This document shows, in pieces, positions 25,850 through 33,517 of a DNA stretch of 64,000 nucleotides; position 1 is the stretch's first letter, and each line of letters begins with the position of its first letter. Source of the DNA: Achromobacter spanius. GTDB lineage: Bacteria > Pseudomonadota > Gammaproteobacteria > Burkholderiales > Burkholderiaceae_B. Location: positions 5,394,001-5,458,000 of the forward strand of contig NZ_CP025030.1 in NCBI RefSeq assembly GCF_002812705.1, written 5' to 3'. The translations under genes and the position numbers were made by a program. Below the pieces are notes generated by a model. It was given only the letters and a program-made list of their open reading frames with translations, was not told where the DNA came from and did no database searches.

Positions 25850-26293
25850 ATGGGCCACGCCGCCGCTCGCACAACAAAATTTCTGGTGGAGTTGGTTGGA
25901 GATCTGGAGACGGTAAACGGCATATGTTCCAGGTGCCCAAAAGGCATTTCCCTTGAAGAGAATTTCGTGGGCTGGAAGAAGACCTCAAACCCGCTGATCC
26001 AAGTGTTTTTTGTTGCGGATCAAGACTTGGGAGCGGATACGGCGGCGTTACTGTTCGCCCTGGCCTTAGAAGACCTGCCTGCGCGAGGCGGCACCTCTTT
26101 GTGGGTGCTGGTAACCGTGGGCATCGACGTCGAATTGCCAGCCATTGAAGACCATTTCCGTCGTACCGCTGAGTGCAAGTGGGTAGACATTCGGTACTCA
26201 ACGGCGCCCGGCCCCGTCATCCATGTCAAAACCACAAATATCACCGCACTTTTAAAAGGCGCGGTAGCGGCCAGCCGCGAGGCTGACCAATAA
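25850..26293 (+). CDS. Hypothetical prophage protein
   Basis: 147 residues starting MGHAAARTTKFLVELVGDL at an ATG with GGAG nine bases upstream; a longer in-frame start at 25,556 runs through the terminator and is unlikely. Alternating strands (IQVFFVADQDLG, SLWVLVTVGIDVEL) suggest an alpha/beta fold. A Cys pair in ICSRCPKG. Family not recognised. Confidence 0.6.
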   Translation: MGHAAARTTKFLVELVGDLETVNGICSRCPKGISLEENFVGWKKTSNPLIQVFFVADQDLGADTAALLFALALEDLPARGGTSLWVLVTVGIDVELPAIEDHFRRTAECKWVDIRYSTAPGPVIHVKTTNITALLKGAVAASREADQ

Positions 26294-26402
26294 GCGCTCG
26301 CAGTCAGGTATGCGCCTGCGACGGCAGCGAGAAACGCAAAGCCCGATCTATCCTGCCCCGATGGGCTCCTTGTTAAGAACGACTGGGGAATACATCCGGG
26401 GC

Positions 26403-26762
26403 CTAATGCCGGGTGGGCGGTTCGACGATAAAGTGCCGTCGATTGCGACCGCCCAACTCAGCCGCAGCCAGCCAACGTGGCATGACGCCTCGCCCTGTCC
26501 ATGTTTGACCCGTCTCAGGATCTCGGTACTTCGGCGCCACTCGAGATCGCCCATCCAAACGCGGCGCCGGAGCATCCGAAGATGTTGGCGAAAGTGGCAA
26601 ATATGCGGCCGTTATTTCATCCGGCATTATTCGGGACTGACGCATCAAATGAACAATCTCGCGGACAGCCAACGCTTTGCTCTTCGCACGTAGAGCGTAT
26701 ATACGATGCTCCAACTGACCGATTTCGGCAGACAGTCCTTTCAGTGAATCTCTTTGCTTCAT
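26403..26762 (-). CDS. H-NS family DNA-binding protein
   Basis: 119 residues. The N-terminal half is a coiled-coil oligomerisation region (SAEIGQLEHRIYALRAKSKA). The C terminus has the H-NS DNA-binding motif YRDPETGQTWTGRG at 79-92, followed by MPRWL. Betaproteobacterial H-NS homologues bind AT-rich DNA and silence foreign genes. A prophage copy could modulate host silencing or silence competing elements such as the AT-richer satellite cargo. Confidence 0.9.
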   Translation of the reverse strand: MKQRDSLKGLSAEIGQLEHRIYALRAKSKALAVREIVHLMRQSRIMPDEITAAYLPLSPTSSDAPAPRLDGRSRVAPKYRDPETGQTWTGRGVMPRWLAAAELGGRNRRHFIVEPPTRH

Positions 26763-26985
26763 GGCGGCTCCCTCCGACCGGCTTAAGCACTTTATTCCTA
26801 GCCGAATTCTGTAGGGAGCCAGGGGTTACCCTTGTTGCGGCCCCGCGACCGAGAAAATGATAGGAAAACCCTTGATGCCGCCCGTTGTGACTATGGATGT
26901 GGGCTAAAGTTGTATTGACCGACAGGATGGATAGTGTCCCAATCGAGGCGCTGAACTCGGAAAGCCAGTCCATTGGAGTCGCGCC

Positions 26986-27261
26986 ATGCAAACGATCTAC
27001 ACAAAGCGTCCTACAGTGTTGATTGCGGTAAGCCCAGACGGCACCACCTTTGTTATCGAGCGTCGATGCCGATCGCTCCCCTGCGATGATGGCGAGCAGG
27101 CGTTCTTCTATTGCTGCTTGCAGGACGGAAGCGCCGTATCCTGGATGGGCGAGAACTACTACCAGTTAGCGGACGGTACAACGCTACTCGCGGTTGCATG
27201 CCGCCTGACAACGCCCGGGGACAGCAATCTGGAGCGGGCTGCGGGAATCGAACCCGCGTGA
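26986..27261 (+). CDS. Small hypothetical protein overlapping the tRNA on the opposite strand
   Basis: 91 residues starting MQTIYTKRPTVLIAVSPDG with GGAG nine bases upstream. The last residues (ERAAGIEPA) are simply the antisense of the tRNA T-arm. The first about 75 residues form plausible beta strands. Unknown family, modest confidence. Confidence 0.4.
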   Translation: MQTIYTKRPTVLIAVSPDGTTFVIERRCRSLPCDDGEQAFFYCCLQDGSAVSWMGENYYQLADGTTLLAVACRLTTPGDSNLERAAGIEPA

Positions 27262-27303
27262 GCGGCTTGGAAGGCCGCAGCCTGACCACTCGGCCAAGCC
27301 CGC
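27230..27303 (-). tRNA. tRNA-Gly (anticodon TCC), 3' CCA encoded
   Basis: On the minus strand the acceptor GCGGGCT pairs with AGCCCGC, followed by T and CCA. The anticodon stem GCGGC/GCCGC encloses loop CTTCCAA, and the T-arm is GCGGG TTCGATT CCCGC. The anticodon TCC reads GGA and GGG, which are minor Gly codons in a GC-rich host. Confidence 0.88.
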
Positions 27304-27305
27304 AG

Positions 27306-27377
27306 ATTGCGCGGCTGGGATTCGAACCCAGGAACTCCCCAGTATTGGGTGCGCGCCCGACTGAAGAGCCTATAGCG
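27306..27377 (-). pseudogene. Degenerate tRNA-like sequence
   Basis: A perfect T-arm (CTGGG TTCGAAT CCCAG) and a D-arm-like CTCTTCAGTCGG are present three bases from the tRNA-Gly. The anticodon arm lacks T33 and folds instead as CCCA/TGGG, the acceptor halves do not pair, and no CCA follows. Likely a decayed phage tRNA. Confidence 0.35.
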
Positions 27378-27430
27378 GCATCACCCTTCGTCCAGACCTT
27401 TCGGCATCTCGGGCACCGCGCAAAAACGCA

Positions 27431-27459
27431 AAAGCCCGCTGCTTTCGCTGGCGGGCTTT
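27431..27459. terminator. Terminator hairpin downstream of the Q-like gene (tR'-like)
   Basis: AAAGCCCGC and GCGGGCTTT form a strong stem, with TTTT on the minus strand. It lies between the Q-like antiterminator gene and the late genes, the place of lambda pR'/tR'. Confidence 0.65.
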
Positions 27460-27530
27460 CTATGTACGCACTTTTTCAAAGTGACTAAACAGGGAGAATT
27501 TTAGCAGAGAAAATTCAACCTCGCAAGATC

Positions 27531-28172
27531 TCAATCACAAAGGCCCTTTGCAGACAGCAGATCTGCCGCATGCTCCATCGCCAGCGCTTCGACGCCCTTC
27601 TGGCCCGCGCTGCGTTCGCCACCTTTCTGCTTCGTGGTCCGCGTGCCATACAGCCAAAGCTTGATCTTCCCGTTGTGGTTGGTTGCAGTCGCGGCGCTGA
27701 CGCCCGCCCGTTCGGCGGCATCTGACAGCTTCACATCCTTGCCAAAGTAGCGCGCCACAATCGCGTCACGCAGCACACGCGGTGTCGGATGCGCCGACAA
27801 AGCATCACACGCAGCAGCGTCTGAGATTTCGCGCACCGCCGCGAGCCAATCATGCCGATCAACGGTGCCTTGGCAGCATTTGCAGCGATCCGTTCGGGGC
27901 GCAAAGCGCGCAACCAGGATGGCGCGGTACAGGCGGGGCAGCGGATCCAGCGCCCCGAAGACAAAGGCGGCCTGCCCTGCTCCGTCAGTGCCACCCAAGC
28001 CCTTGCCCTCTGACGGTGACTGCGCCATGCGCGCCATCATGGGTTTGTCATACACCTGGTCGGTGTGGTTATAGGCGAAGGTCAGCGCCGCATGAGCGGT
28101 GGCAAACAGTCGGCTGGGTTTCGCCTCTACGACCGGGGTCGAAGCCAGGCGGGAAAGGGTCAAGGTGGTCAT
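27531..28172 (-). CDS. Q-like late antitermination protein
   Basis: 213 residues from the ATG at 28,172, which overlaps the nuclease stop (TGATG). A CKCC motif near the middle may hold zinc. The C-terminal part has a helix-turn-helix (KLSDAAERAGVSAATATNHN). It is the last gene of the leftward early operon and is followed by a terminator, as for lambda Q. Assignment is by position and domain style. Confidence 0.6.
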   Translation of the reverse strand: MTTLTLSRLASTPVVEAKPSRLFATAHAALTFAYNHTDQVYDKPMMARMAQSPSEGKGLGGTDGAGQAAFVFGALDPLPRLYRAILVARFAPRTDRCKCCQGTVDRHDWLAAVREISDAAACDALSAHPTPRVLRDAIVARYFGKDVKLSDAAERAGVSAATATNHNGKIKLWLYGTRTTKQKGGERSAGQKGVEALAMEHAADLLSAKGLCD

Positions 28173-28597
28173 CAGTAAATCCCCGGAGAAAAAGTCACTT
28201 TCGCGGGCAGCATTTCCCGCATCCATTGCATTGCTACATCCCAGCCCATCGTGACGGTGTGCCGCCCCCGCACGGGAAAAATCTTCGGGTTCACGTCGTG
28301 GGCGTCAACTATGACCGATTCGCCACGCGCCCCCGTTTGCCTGTAGATCAGCACCGGTACGCCCTGTTCGCCGGCCTGCTGTTGCGCTTGGCGCCACCAT
28401 GCGGGCAGGCACAGCGTGTTGGCGTGCTTGCATTCGATGCTGATACGGGCGAAGGCCGGATCGTCCGCAACCACGTCGCTATCGCCCACCGCGTTGCGCA
28501 CCCGCCGCCGCCACACCCTGCCGGTTGCCTCGGTCAGCATGTTGGCAACCTTGCGCTCATACGATGCGCCCTTATTGCGTGCCATTGCTCCACTCAT
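28172..28597 (-). CDS. PD-(D/E)XK nuclease, Holliday-junction-resolvase-like
   Basis: 141 residues with a compact restriction-type core: KGASYERKVANML, Asp in GDSDVV and ECK in ISIECKHAN. Phage nucleases of this size next to dnaB-like genes usually process recombination or replication intermediates. Overlaps both neighbours. Confidence 0.7.
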   Translation of the reverse strand: MSGAMARNKGASYERKVANMLTEATGRVWRRRVRNAVGDSDVVADDPAFARISIECKHANTLCLPAWWRQAQQQAGEQGVPVLIYRQTGARGESVIVDAHDVNPKIFPVRGRHTVTMGWDVAMQWMREMLPAKVTFSPGIY

Positions 28598-28788
28598 GCC
28601 GCTTTCCTCCGTTTGGCGAACTGTCGCCTTACCTCTTGTTCCAAGTACTTTTGGGCTTCGATACCGCGCTTCCTGCCAACCAGATTCAGATAGGGAACCC
28701 GACGGTCGAACGGAAGGGATAGGACATGGCGGGCCTCACAGTGCAGGCGCCATGACTCGCTGCTGGTTTTGCTCGCGCTGTTCGTCAT
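28594..28788 (-). CDS. Small conserved phage protein
   Basis: 64 residues with the pattern SWRLHCEARHVLSLPFDRR ... RKRGIEAQKYLE, which I recognise from other Burkholderiales phages near nin-type genes; no function is known to me. Overlaps the nuclease start by four bases. Confidence 0.6.
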   Translation of the reverse strand: MTNSASKTSSESWRLHCEARHVLSLPFDRRVPYLNLVGRKRGIEAQKYLEQEVRRQFAKRRKAA

Positions 28789-28794
28789 ATGGCT

Positions 28795-30159
28795 CTACTC
28801 ATCCATCAGGCTGTAGCGCACGCCCTTGACAGCAGGCCGATTCCCGAATGCTTGGCCCTGGGCCAGGCTCTGGAACTTCGTCCGCTCTCCGATGTATTGC
28901 AGCCCGACCGTTCCACGGTCCACCTGGCGGCCAGCGCCAATGATGATTTCCGCAACACCACGATCCGGACTGTCGGCGTTGTAGACCTCATCCCGATACA
29001 CGAACAGGATTGCGTCACAGTCCTGCTCAATCGCCCCCGAATCCCGAAGGTCAGACGGCATCGGGCGCTTATTGGGGCGTTTCTCAAGATCGCGATTCAG
29101 TTGCGACAGCAGGACAATCCCAATGTCCAATTCCATCGCCAGCGCTTTCAGGCCGCGCGTGATCCCCTCGATTTCCGCGTTGCGGTTCGGCCCTTCGCCG
29201 CGCATCAGTTGCAGGTAGTCGATCACCAGAAGGTTCAGACCATGTTTGCGCTTGATCTGCCGGGCCTTCAGGCGCACGTCCATCAGGCTCAAATTGCCCT
29301 GGTCTTCCAGCCACAGGCCCAGGGATTCGATGTGCTTGCACGCTGCCGTCAGCCCCTCGTAGTCGGACTGCAACATCAGCTTGGGTTGCAGTAGGCGAGG
29401 GATCGGCACGCCCCCGAGAATCGCCACATTGCGAGTGTGCAATTGCCGCTTGGGCATTTCCATCGACAGCACCAGCACATTCCCGCCATTGGCAACATGC
29501 AGGCCGATGTTGAGCGCGAGCGCCGTTTTTCCCATCTTCGGCCGACCGGCAATCACAATCAGGTCGCCGCCGCGAATGCCGCCAGCCAGCTTTGCGTCCA
29601 AGTCCGGATAGCCGGTAGACATGACGCCGGCAGTTTCGTCGTCGGCGTGCAATTCCAGATATTCCACAAAGTTGATCAGGTCATCGCCCGCCCGAACCGG
29701 CTCAGACTGGCGGGTTGCGCCTTCCGCCAACTTTTCCAGGCCAGCTTGGGTTTGGTCGATCAACGCCGCTGCACCAATGGCCCCTGAAGCGCGCACGGCG
29801 TCGATGGTGTCGTGTGCAAGCTCCAGCAAGCCCCGCTGTTGCGCACGGTCCCGAACCGTCGTCGCGTACTGGGCAATGTTGGCAGCGCTCGGGGTATTGG
29901 CAACGATGTCGCTCAGGTACTCCAGCCCGCCCGCGTCAGCGCCCTTAGCCCGGATGCGGTCTGCCAGGGTGATGACGTCCGCCCCCACGCCCTGCCCGAT
30001 CATCGCCAGGATCTCGCCGTACATCACGCGGTGATCCGCCCGATAGAAATGCTCTACCCGCAGGTCGCCCAGCCTGTCGATGGCGTTGTTGTCGATCAAC
30101 AAGCCGCCTATGACGCCCTGCTCGGAGTCGGTCGCCTGGGGAACAAGCACGTCGTTCAT
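28795..30159 (-). CDS. Replicative DNA helicase, DnaB family
   Basis: 454 residues with the DnaB N-terminal domain (SEQGVIGGLLIDNNAIDRL) and RecA-like ATPase: Walker A GRPKMGKTALALN, Walker B LLVIDYLQLM. It replaces the host helicase (or the lambda P loader role) at the phage origin. Coupled to the initiator by a four-base overlap. Confidence 0.93.
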   Translation of the reverse strand: MNDVLVPQATDSEQGVIGGLLIDNNAIDRLGDLRVEHFYRADHRVMYGEILAMIGQGVGADVITLADRIRAKGADAGGLEYLSDIVANTPSAANIAQYATTVRDRAQQRGLLELAHDTIDAVRASGAIGAAALIDQTQAGLEKLAEGATRQSEPVRAGDDLINFVEYLELHADDETAGVMSTGYPDLDAKLAGGIRGGDLIVIAGRPKMGKTALALNIGLHVANGGNVLVLSMEMPKRQLHTRNVAILGGVPIPRLLQPKLMLQSDYEGLTAACKHIESLGLWLEDQGNLSLMDVRLKARQIKRKHGLNLLVIDYLQLMRGEGPNRNAEIEGITRGLKALAMELDIGIVLLSQLNRDLEKRPNKRPMPSDLRDSGAIEQDCDAILFVYRDEVYNADSPDRGVAEIIIGAGRQVDRGTVGLQYIGERTKFQSLAQGQAFGNRPAVKGVRYSLMDE

Positions 30160-30980
30160 TGCTCCGCCCCCTTGACGACGTTCTCAGCCTGGACACCCTT
30201 GGTGGTCAAGGCAAACGCGCCGGTGGCCTTGTCGGCAAACCAGATGCCGTACCAGTTGCCCTGCGCGCAGTTCAGGAACGCCCGCCGCCAGTCCGTGTAC
30301 CGCTTGCCCTCGGCCGTTCCGCCCGGAAGGTGCCGCCGCTTGAACTCGGCCCAGCACAGGTTCACGAACTCCGCAGGCAGCTTTGCTTGTTCGCAGTAGT
30401 CCAGCACCGGCTGGTAATCACCGATGACCTTCTCGCCGTTGGCTTGGCAGGCATCGACGAACGTCTTGAACGAAACCGCGTCCTTTTTTCGTCCACGACC
30501 CGAAGCCCCCTCTGGGGGTCTGGGGGATTCTTTTAATGACGGTTCTTCTTTAGGTTCTATGACGGTTCTGGGTGCGGCATTCGCACCTCTGAGGTGCGAA
30601 TCCTGCGGGGATGGGGGTGCGGCAGTTGCGGGGGTGCGAGATTCGCGGGGGTGCGATTCTTGCGGGGGTGCGGAATCTGCGGGGGTGCGAATTTCGCGGG
30701 GGTGCGAATCCTGCGGGGGTGCGAATTTCGCGGGGGTGATCGTGTACACCGTGGACCGACCTGTCCGCCTGGAGACGCTGATAGCGCCATACTTGATCAG
30801 CCACTTGATGGCGTCCTGGACGGTCCGCTCACCAGCGCAGGTGCGCATCACGATGTAGGCGACGGAGGGCCAGCACACGCCCTCATCGTTCGCGTTATCC
30901 GCCATGCTCATCAATACAGCCTTCTGAGCTGGCGTTTTGGTCTGTAGCGGCCAGCAGGCCGACATTACGATGGTGCTCAT
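30156..30980 (-). CDS. Replication initiator with winged-helix N terminus and iteron-encoded linker
   Basis: 274 residues. Residues 1-90 form a winged helix of the phage O / DnaT type (QKAVLMSMADNANDEGVCWP, VQDAIKWLIKYG). A repetitive linker (APPQ, HPRE and RTPA motifs cycling) follows, encoded by 17-bp repeats. The C-terminal part (WRRAFLNCAQGNWYGIWF) is typical of phage initiators. Adjacent to dnaB, like lambda O and P. Confidence 0.75.
   Translation of the reverse strand: MSTIVMSACWPLQTKTPAQKAVLMSMADNANDEGVCWPSVAYIVMRTCAGERTVQDAIKWLIKYGAISVSRRTGRSTVYTITPAKFAPPQDSHPREIRTPADSAPPQESHPRESRTPATAAPPSPQDSHLRGANAAPRTVIEPKEEPSLKESPRPPEGASGRGRKKDAVSFKTFVDACQANGEKVIGDYQPVLDYCEQAKLPAEFVNLCWAEFKRRHLPGGTAEGKRYTDWRRAFLNCAQGNWYGIWFADKATGAFALTTKGVQAENVVKGAEQ
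30590..30740 (-). repeat. 17-bp iterons inside the initiator gene, candidate origin
   Basis: About eight head-to-tail copies of a 17-bp unit, plus-strand consensus GCGGGGGTGCGAATNN(C/T). Since 17 is not a multiple of three, each copy is read in a different frame and three copies give one 17-residue protein repeat. lambda also has its origin iterons inside gene O. Confidence 0.8.
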
Positions 30981-31474
30981 AGGGTCGATGCCCCTCCATA
31001 CAAATTCTGATAGCCGGCTTCGGCTTCAGCGGGCCATTTACCCAAGTCCATGATTCGCTGGCGCGTAAGACGCAAGCCAGGGATGAAATAGCTCAGCTTC
31101 AGCGCTGCCGCTGCCCGTGATTGATCAATGAACCAGTGGCACGGCCCGCAGCCAAAGGCGATGCACCAGTCATGCGCTTTGATTCCCTTGCCTTTGCCAT
31201 CACGCAAGCGGTTCGAGTGGCAGGCAACCGTTGTCTCTTTGTCGTTCTGGCAATACCCAGGAACGCGCAGGAGACATTCCTCGCCTTCAGCAAGATCAAG
31301 CAGCGCCTGGTTGCGATAGATCGTTTTGGGAGGCTTCTTGCCCTTCTTGCGCGCCTTCATGGCGACACGGGGCGGCGGCATGGGGGTGGTCCGAATGGGC
31401 GCAGCACGCATCATCGGCGTGCTGCGCTTCATGGGGGTCTTGTTCTTCAGGGGCGTGCGGCGCATCAACGACAT
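30977..31474 (-). CDS. DUF1364-like phage protein, HNH/nuclease-like
   Basis: 165 residues starting MSLMRRTPLKNKTPMKRST. A basic N-terminal tail precedes Cys/His-rich GEECLLRVPGYCQND, VACHSNR and FGCGPCHWFIDQ, the DUF1364 pattern, which looks like a zinc-bound HNH-type nuclease fold. Common in nin-like regions of lambdoid phages. Alternative ATG at 31,465. Confidence 0.75.
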   Translation of the reverse strand: MSLMRRTPLKNKTPMKRSTPMMRAAPIRTTPMPPPRVAMKARKKGKKPPKTIYRNQALLDLAEGEECLLRVPGYCQNDKETTVACHSNRLRDGKGKGIKAHDWCIAFGCGPCHWFIDQSRAAAALKLSYFIPGLRLTRQRIMDLGKWPAEAEAGYQNLYGGASTL

Positions 31475-31770
31475 TCCGCCCCCGATGCAGCCTTGACCCG
31501 CCACCAGTACGGAAACTTCCAGCCATTTGTGTGGCGCTTGACCAGGCCGGCCTGGGTCGCATCGAACAGGAACGACTCAACCGCGCGGGCCGCAGCAACA
31601 GCGCGCGACGTGCTGGGCCACGGGTCCACCGGCACCAGAGCTGGCTGAACGATTTCCTGTAGCGCCTTGATATCGACGCGGCGCGGAGTGTCGATGATGG
31701 CCTGTTTGACGGCTTCTACCGTCTCGGGCGGCACGCGGTAGCCACGGAACATGTGCAGGCAGTCAGTCAT
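31465..31770 (-). CDS. Hypothetical early phage protein
   Basis: 101 residues starting MTDCLHMFRGYRVPPETVE, overlapping neighbours on both sides. The C-terminal half ends with a GLVKRHTNGWKFPYWWRV segment suggestive of a winged helix. No named family. Confidence 0.6.
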   Translation of the reverse strand: MTDCLHMFRGYRVPPETVEAVKQAIIDTPRRVDIKALQEIVQPALVPVDPWPSTSRAVAAARAVESFLFDATQAGLVKRHTNGWKFPYWWRVKAASGAECR

Positions 31771-32068
31771 AGACGCCGCTCCAGTCCACAAAGGGCTTGC
31801 GCACGGCCTCATGGAAGAGCGTGGCCGCTTTGGCGTTGTGATCCAACTCGGCGCGGCTTGTGATACCGCACGCATCGCGGACGAACTGTGCTGCGTGCTG
31901 CTGGGCTGAAACGCCCTCGGGGGCGGCGCCAACGCGGGAAACAACCCACCGCTGAAACTTCGCGCCGTTGCACATCATTGCAGCCGCGCGCGACAGCGCC
32001 GCCCCCTTACGCTCCGTGGACGCGATGCGCGCCCGCACGGGTACACCAGAAGTTCCACGCTGCATCAT
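31763..32068 (-). CDS. Hypothetical early phage protein
   Basis: 101 residues, basic N terminus, then WVVSRVGAAPEGVSAQQHA and SRAELDHNAKAATLFHE. Such short proteins follow cII in related phages. Function unknown. Confidence 0.6.
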   Translation of the reverse strand: MMQRGTSGVPVRARIASTERKGAALSRAAAMMCNGAKFQRWVVSRVGAAPEGVSAQQHAAQFVRDACGITSRAELDHNAKAATLFHEAVRKPFVDWSGVYD

Positions 32069-32508
32069 TGGTCGGCCATCCCGCTGAGCCTGCGCGCAAC
32101 GCCGGCAACCGCTTCCATGAGCGCACGGCCAGCAGCATTCACACGCAGCATTTCTTGCTGATCAACGCCCCCATCGGCCAGGGCGTCGTACACCTCCTGA
32201 CCAAACGTGCCATGAGCGACCATCAGCGCCGCTACCTGCTCCAACACGGAGACATCGCTTTCGGCGCAGTTCTCCGGAGCCTTGACCAGCAGATAGCCGT
32301 TGCTGTGCGCGAACGCGGCCAAGATGCGGGCGTCACCCGTCATCCGCACAACCCGGTCGGCCTCTGCCAACGTCAGGTGGTGCGTGGTGTTGTTCGGGTT
32401 GACCTTGTTGCGCAGCACCGCGGCCGATATGCCAACCAGCGGACCCAGCGACTCGCTGCCGCCCTTGTATTCATGCACCGTCAGATCGGCCGCAGTGGTG
32501 ATGTTCAT
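32065..32508 (-). CDS. Phage CII-family regulator (CP76-like)
   Basis: 147 residues. The N-terminal half has a helix-turn-helix-like region, AAVLRNKVNPNNTTHHLTLA then VVRMTGDARILAAFA, characteristic of the Phage_CP76 / CII family. A helical C-terminal region follows. It is the second leftward gene after the Cro-like gene, where lambda has cII, and probably influences the lysogeny decision. Confidence 0.75.
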   Translation of the reverse strand: MNITTAADLTVHEYKGGSESLGPLVGISAAVLRNKVNPNNTTHHLTLAEADRVVRMTGDARILAAFAHSNGYLLVKAPENCAESDVSVLEQVAALMVAHGTFGQEVYDALADGGVDQQEMLRVNAAGRALMEAVAGVARRLSGMADQ

Positions 32509-32764
32509 TTCTTCGATTCCTGAACGTATCTATTGCTAAGCAGCGGCTTTACGATTCGCCGCATGGAAAAACAACAAGCGCCCTACACGTCCAGCGGTCC
32601 AATCTGGACCTTGTCGCAAGGCTTTGCCGGTGCCGTCGGCGGCGGTGCCGGTTGGGCCGGCGTCGTTGCGCTATCCATGCGCTACCTCCTGAAAATGGGT
32701 GGTCAGCCCCTTAGAATGGCTGCTCTCACACAAGACATTCGCCCCACACAGGAGGGGGCCGACC
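32509..32764. other. Intergenic region between the CII-like operon and a rightward small gene
   Basis: A plus-strand frame begins at 32,563 but overruns the next gene and is not convincing. AGGAGG at about 32,751-32,756 is the ribosome site for the gene at 32,765. No other signal recognised. Confidence 0.35.
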
Positions 32765-33058
32765 ATGACCGAAAAAGCCAGATTTGCCGTCATCATTGGC
32801 GCGGGCACCGAGACCGAAACACTCTTCGCGGACAACTACGATGGAGTGACCGGAGACAACCACTTCGTGTTGTTTTGCTCAGAAGCTGATCTGTCCGGCT
32901 TCCATGCAAAGCTCGTTCGAATTCCGGGTCTTGGAAGCCGAATTCGAGAAAAGGGTGTGACGAAGCAGAAGCTTTGGATCCCGACCGCCCACATCGCAGC
33001 CATGAGCGAACACGGCGGAGAAGACCCGCCAATCGGTTTCGGCGAGGGAAAGGCTTAA
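32765..33058 (+). CDS. Small hypothetical protein
   Basis: 97 residues starting MTEKARFAVIIGAGTETET with AGGAGG upstream. It lies on the strand opposite to cro and cII, between them. The alternation of strands and helices suggests a small globular fold. Family not recognised; a regulator or lysogenic-conversion role is possible from position. Confidence 0.55.
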   Translation: MTEKARFAVIIGAGTETETLFADNYDGVTGDNHFVLFCSEADLSGFHAKLVRIPGLGSRIREKGVTKQKLWIPTAHIAAMSEHGGEDPPIGFGEGKA

Positions 33059-33203
33059 GGGAAGAGACAGCCTCGGCTGCGCGTGCCTCACGGAGACGCA
33101 AGGCCGGGCCAAGCATCCTCAATACGACGCGGGCGTATAGGCTATGCATGGGATGGCTCCTGTTGAACGACAGCCGGACGCACTTGGATGCGGTGCATTG
33201 ATG

Positions 33204-33446
33204 TCATGCAGCCCTCGCCTCTTCGCCAGCCAGTTCGGGCCAGATCCGTTCCCAGCCGTCCGGCCAAAGATCGCGGCGGCTGACTGCGCCAGCGGTACCG
33301 CGTTCAATTGCTACGCAACGTTCCGGCGAAATGGGCGACTGCCCTGACGCCATCTGCGATAGGTAGGAAGGCGAGACGCCAATTGCCTTAGCTAGATTCG
33401 CCGCCGTGCCCCGTGGGCTAGTGTTGATATAGGTCTTAAGATCCAT
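33204..33446 (-). CDS. Cro/YdaS-type repressor
   Basis: 80 residues starting MDLKTYINTSPRGTAANLA, with a helix-turn-helix (AANLAKAIGVSPSYLSQMASG) and the C-terminal DLWPDGW pattern of YdaS/Cro proteins. Divergent from the CI-like gene across a 71-bp operator region. The start lies about six bases from the predicted -10, so the mRNA may be leaderless. Confidence 0.8.
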   Translation of the reverse strand: MDLKTYINTSPRGTAANLAKAIGVSPSYLSQMASGQSPISPERCVAIERGTAGAVSRRDLWPDGWERIWPELAGEEARAA

Positions 33447-33517
33447 CCGCCAAGTTTAGTGAGAACTAAACCGTAAGGTCAAGTGTTTACTAATTTAGTG
33501 TCCTATAAACTTTCGCC
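33447..33517. promoter_or_regulatory. CI/Cro operator with divergent PR and PRM promoters
   Basis: Contains the palindrome GTTTAGTGAGAACTAAAC (33,454-33,471) and ACTAATTTAGT (33,489-33,499). PR (minus): TTGACC, 18-bp spacer, TAAACT. PRM (plus): -10 TATAAA at 33,504-33,509 with a weak -35. Both -10 boxes lie six to eight bases from the start codons, implying leaderless transcripts. Confidence 0.65.

Noticed and set aside
30590..30740. CRISPR array
   Set aside because: The 17-bp repeats are contiguous without unique spacers and lie inside a coding sequence; they are iterons.
32563..32889. Plus-strand frame starting MEKQQAPYTSSGPIWTLSQ
   Set aside because: It overlaps the better supported gene at 32,765 for most of its length, and its second half is an out-of-frame shadow. 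A short real peptide at its start cannot be excluded.
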